DNA of 7,274 nucleotides from a bacterium (GTDB lineage Bacteria; UBP15; UBA6099; DSWB01): contig JAGUYV010000097.1 of the NCBI GenBank assembly GCA_020061125.1, positions 1 to 7,274 of the forward strand, in the 5' to 3' direction. This document shows, piece after piece, positions 6,561-7,274 of this stretch. Position numbers and translations under genes: made by a program. How positions within the stretch are numbered: position 1 is the first letter of the stretch; the number at the start of each line of letters is the position of its first letter. Below the pieces are notes generated by a model. The model worked only from the letters and a program-made list of their open reading frames with translations. It was not told the DNA's origin and ran no database searches.

Positions 6561-7274
6561 TCATTTGATGCGCGGCACGCGCATGCGAGGACGAGGCGCG
6601 GTAGGCGCGTTGCTCAAGTACACGCCCACTATCAACGCGCCCATGCACGCGAACAGAAACGCGTTCACCGGCTCGCGGATCGTGAACCACGCGCAGATCA
6701 CGGTGATCACGCTCTGCAGGTACAGCAGGTTGGACGCGTACACCGGGCCGGTCACGCGCACGCAGTGGCCCCAGATGGTGTAGGCCAGGGCCGTGCACAG
6801 GATGCCCAGATACGCTACGCCGAGCAGCGCGGGCGCGGTCACGCCCGCCAGTTTTCCGGTAAAGAGTTCAAATAAGAAAAACGGCGCCAGGCACGCGCTC
6901 GCGGTCAAAAGCGCCTGCCGCGCCACCAGCGCCGCCGTGTACTTCTGCATCACGCCATGGCCGATGAGCGTGTACGCGGTCCAGGATATCACGGACAGCA
7001 GGATCAGCAGATCGCCCACGGGATTGAGGTGGAAGTTCGTGGACCCATTCCAGATGATGAGCACGCTGGCGGCGAACGCCACGGCCAGGCCCGCCATGTT
7101 GGCCGGGGTGAACTTTTCGCCCAGGAACAGGGCCGCGCCCAGCATGGTCATGGCCGGGATCATGGACACCAGGATGGAGGCGTTGGTGGCCGTGGTGTAC
7201 ACAAGCCCGTAATTTTCGAACGCGAAATACACGGCCATGCCGAACACGCCGAGCAGGGCCACGACGCCGCGGTC
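6561..7274 (-). CDS. EamA/DMT family permease (5' end beyond window)
   Basis: The frame is open from the right edge to the stop at 6561-6563 and gives 237 residues with no start that must be used (the GTG at 7262 is internal). The protein is an inner-membrane carrier of the drug/metabolite transporter superfamily, whose members commonly export amino acids or other small metabolites. About eight hydrophobic helices are visible, against ten in full-length members of about 300 residues, so roughly 60 residues are missing. The stretch FENYGLVYTTATNASILV and the following GEKFT, about 30 residues later, are typical of the first EamA repeat; a second repeat begins near GDLLILLSVISWTAYTL. The tail is basic (PRPRMRVPRIK), as expected for a cytoplasmic C-terminus. 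It lies upstream of the M14 peptidase on the same strand, 71 bases apart. Substrate cannot be inferred from the sequence. Confidence 0.88.
   Translation of the reverse strand, partial: DRGVVALLGVFGMAVYFAFENYGLVYTTATNASILVSMIPAMTMLGAALFLGEKFTPANMAGLAVAFAASVLIIWNGSTNFHLNPVGDLLILLSVISWTAYTLIGHGVMQKYTAALVARQALLTASACLAPFFLFELFTGKLAGVTAPALLGVAYLGILCTALAYTIWGHCVRVTGPVYASNLLYLQSVITVICAWFTIREPVNAFLFACMGALIVGVYLSNAPTAPRPRMRVPRIK

Noticed and set aside
5509-6783. A 424-codon + strand open frame across the M14 peptidase and part of the permease.
   Set aside because: It spans two real - strand genes and the gap between them, has no motifs, and is rich in Val, Ala, Gly and His as expected of an antisense frame.
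1-7274. The idea that all genes form a single new biosynthetic or defence system.
   Set aside because: Genes are on both strands, separated by promoters and a terminator, and belong to well-known families with independent roles; no toxin, nuclease, transposase or defence domain is present.

Overview
The window reads as an ordinary chromosomal stretch from a GC-rich bacterium. The proteins look like those of Desulfovibrio-type sulfate reducers (Desulfobacterota), but that is an impression from protein style and base composition; no rRNA or other marker confirms it. Genes are dense, with Shine-Dalgarno motifs in front of most starts. There are no mobile elements, CRISPR arrays or RNA genes that I can support.

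Layout from left to right. Positions 2-82 hold the hydrophobic C-terminal end of a probable membrane protein on the + strand. A 177-base gap follows, with a good sigma70-type promoter (121-149) and a leader that can form two hairpins. It leads into a two-gene + strand operon for a split transketolase: the TPP-binding subunit (260-1111) and the pyrimidine-binding/C-terminal subunit (1134-2135). The 291-base gap after it (2136-2426) is densely structured: a small inverted repeat, a long compound hairpin flanked by A and T tracts, and a classical intrinsic terminator. Next on the + strand comes a probable two-gene operon: a PabB-PabC fusion for p-aminobenzoate synthesis (2427-4346) and an ApbE-type flavin transferase lipoprotein (4372-5400). 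Facing them on the - strand are an M14 zinc carboxypeptidase-like protein (5518-6489) and, upstream of it, an EamA/DMT permease (6561-7274) cut by the right edge. A promoter-like element lies between those two.

The modules cover unrelated housekeeping tasks: pentose/ketose-phosphate interconversion, folate precursor synthesis, covalent flavinylation of exported proteins, peptide or murein-peptide hydrolysis, and small-molecule export. I see no sign that they form one new system. The most interesting points are the split transketolase, whose C-terminal subunit appears to lack two substrate-contacting residues of classical transketolase (suggesting a different acceptor), and the structured intergenic region 2185-2374, which may contain a dispersed repeat.
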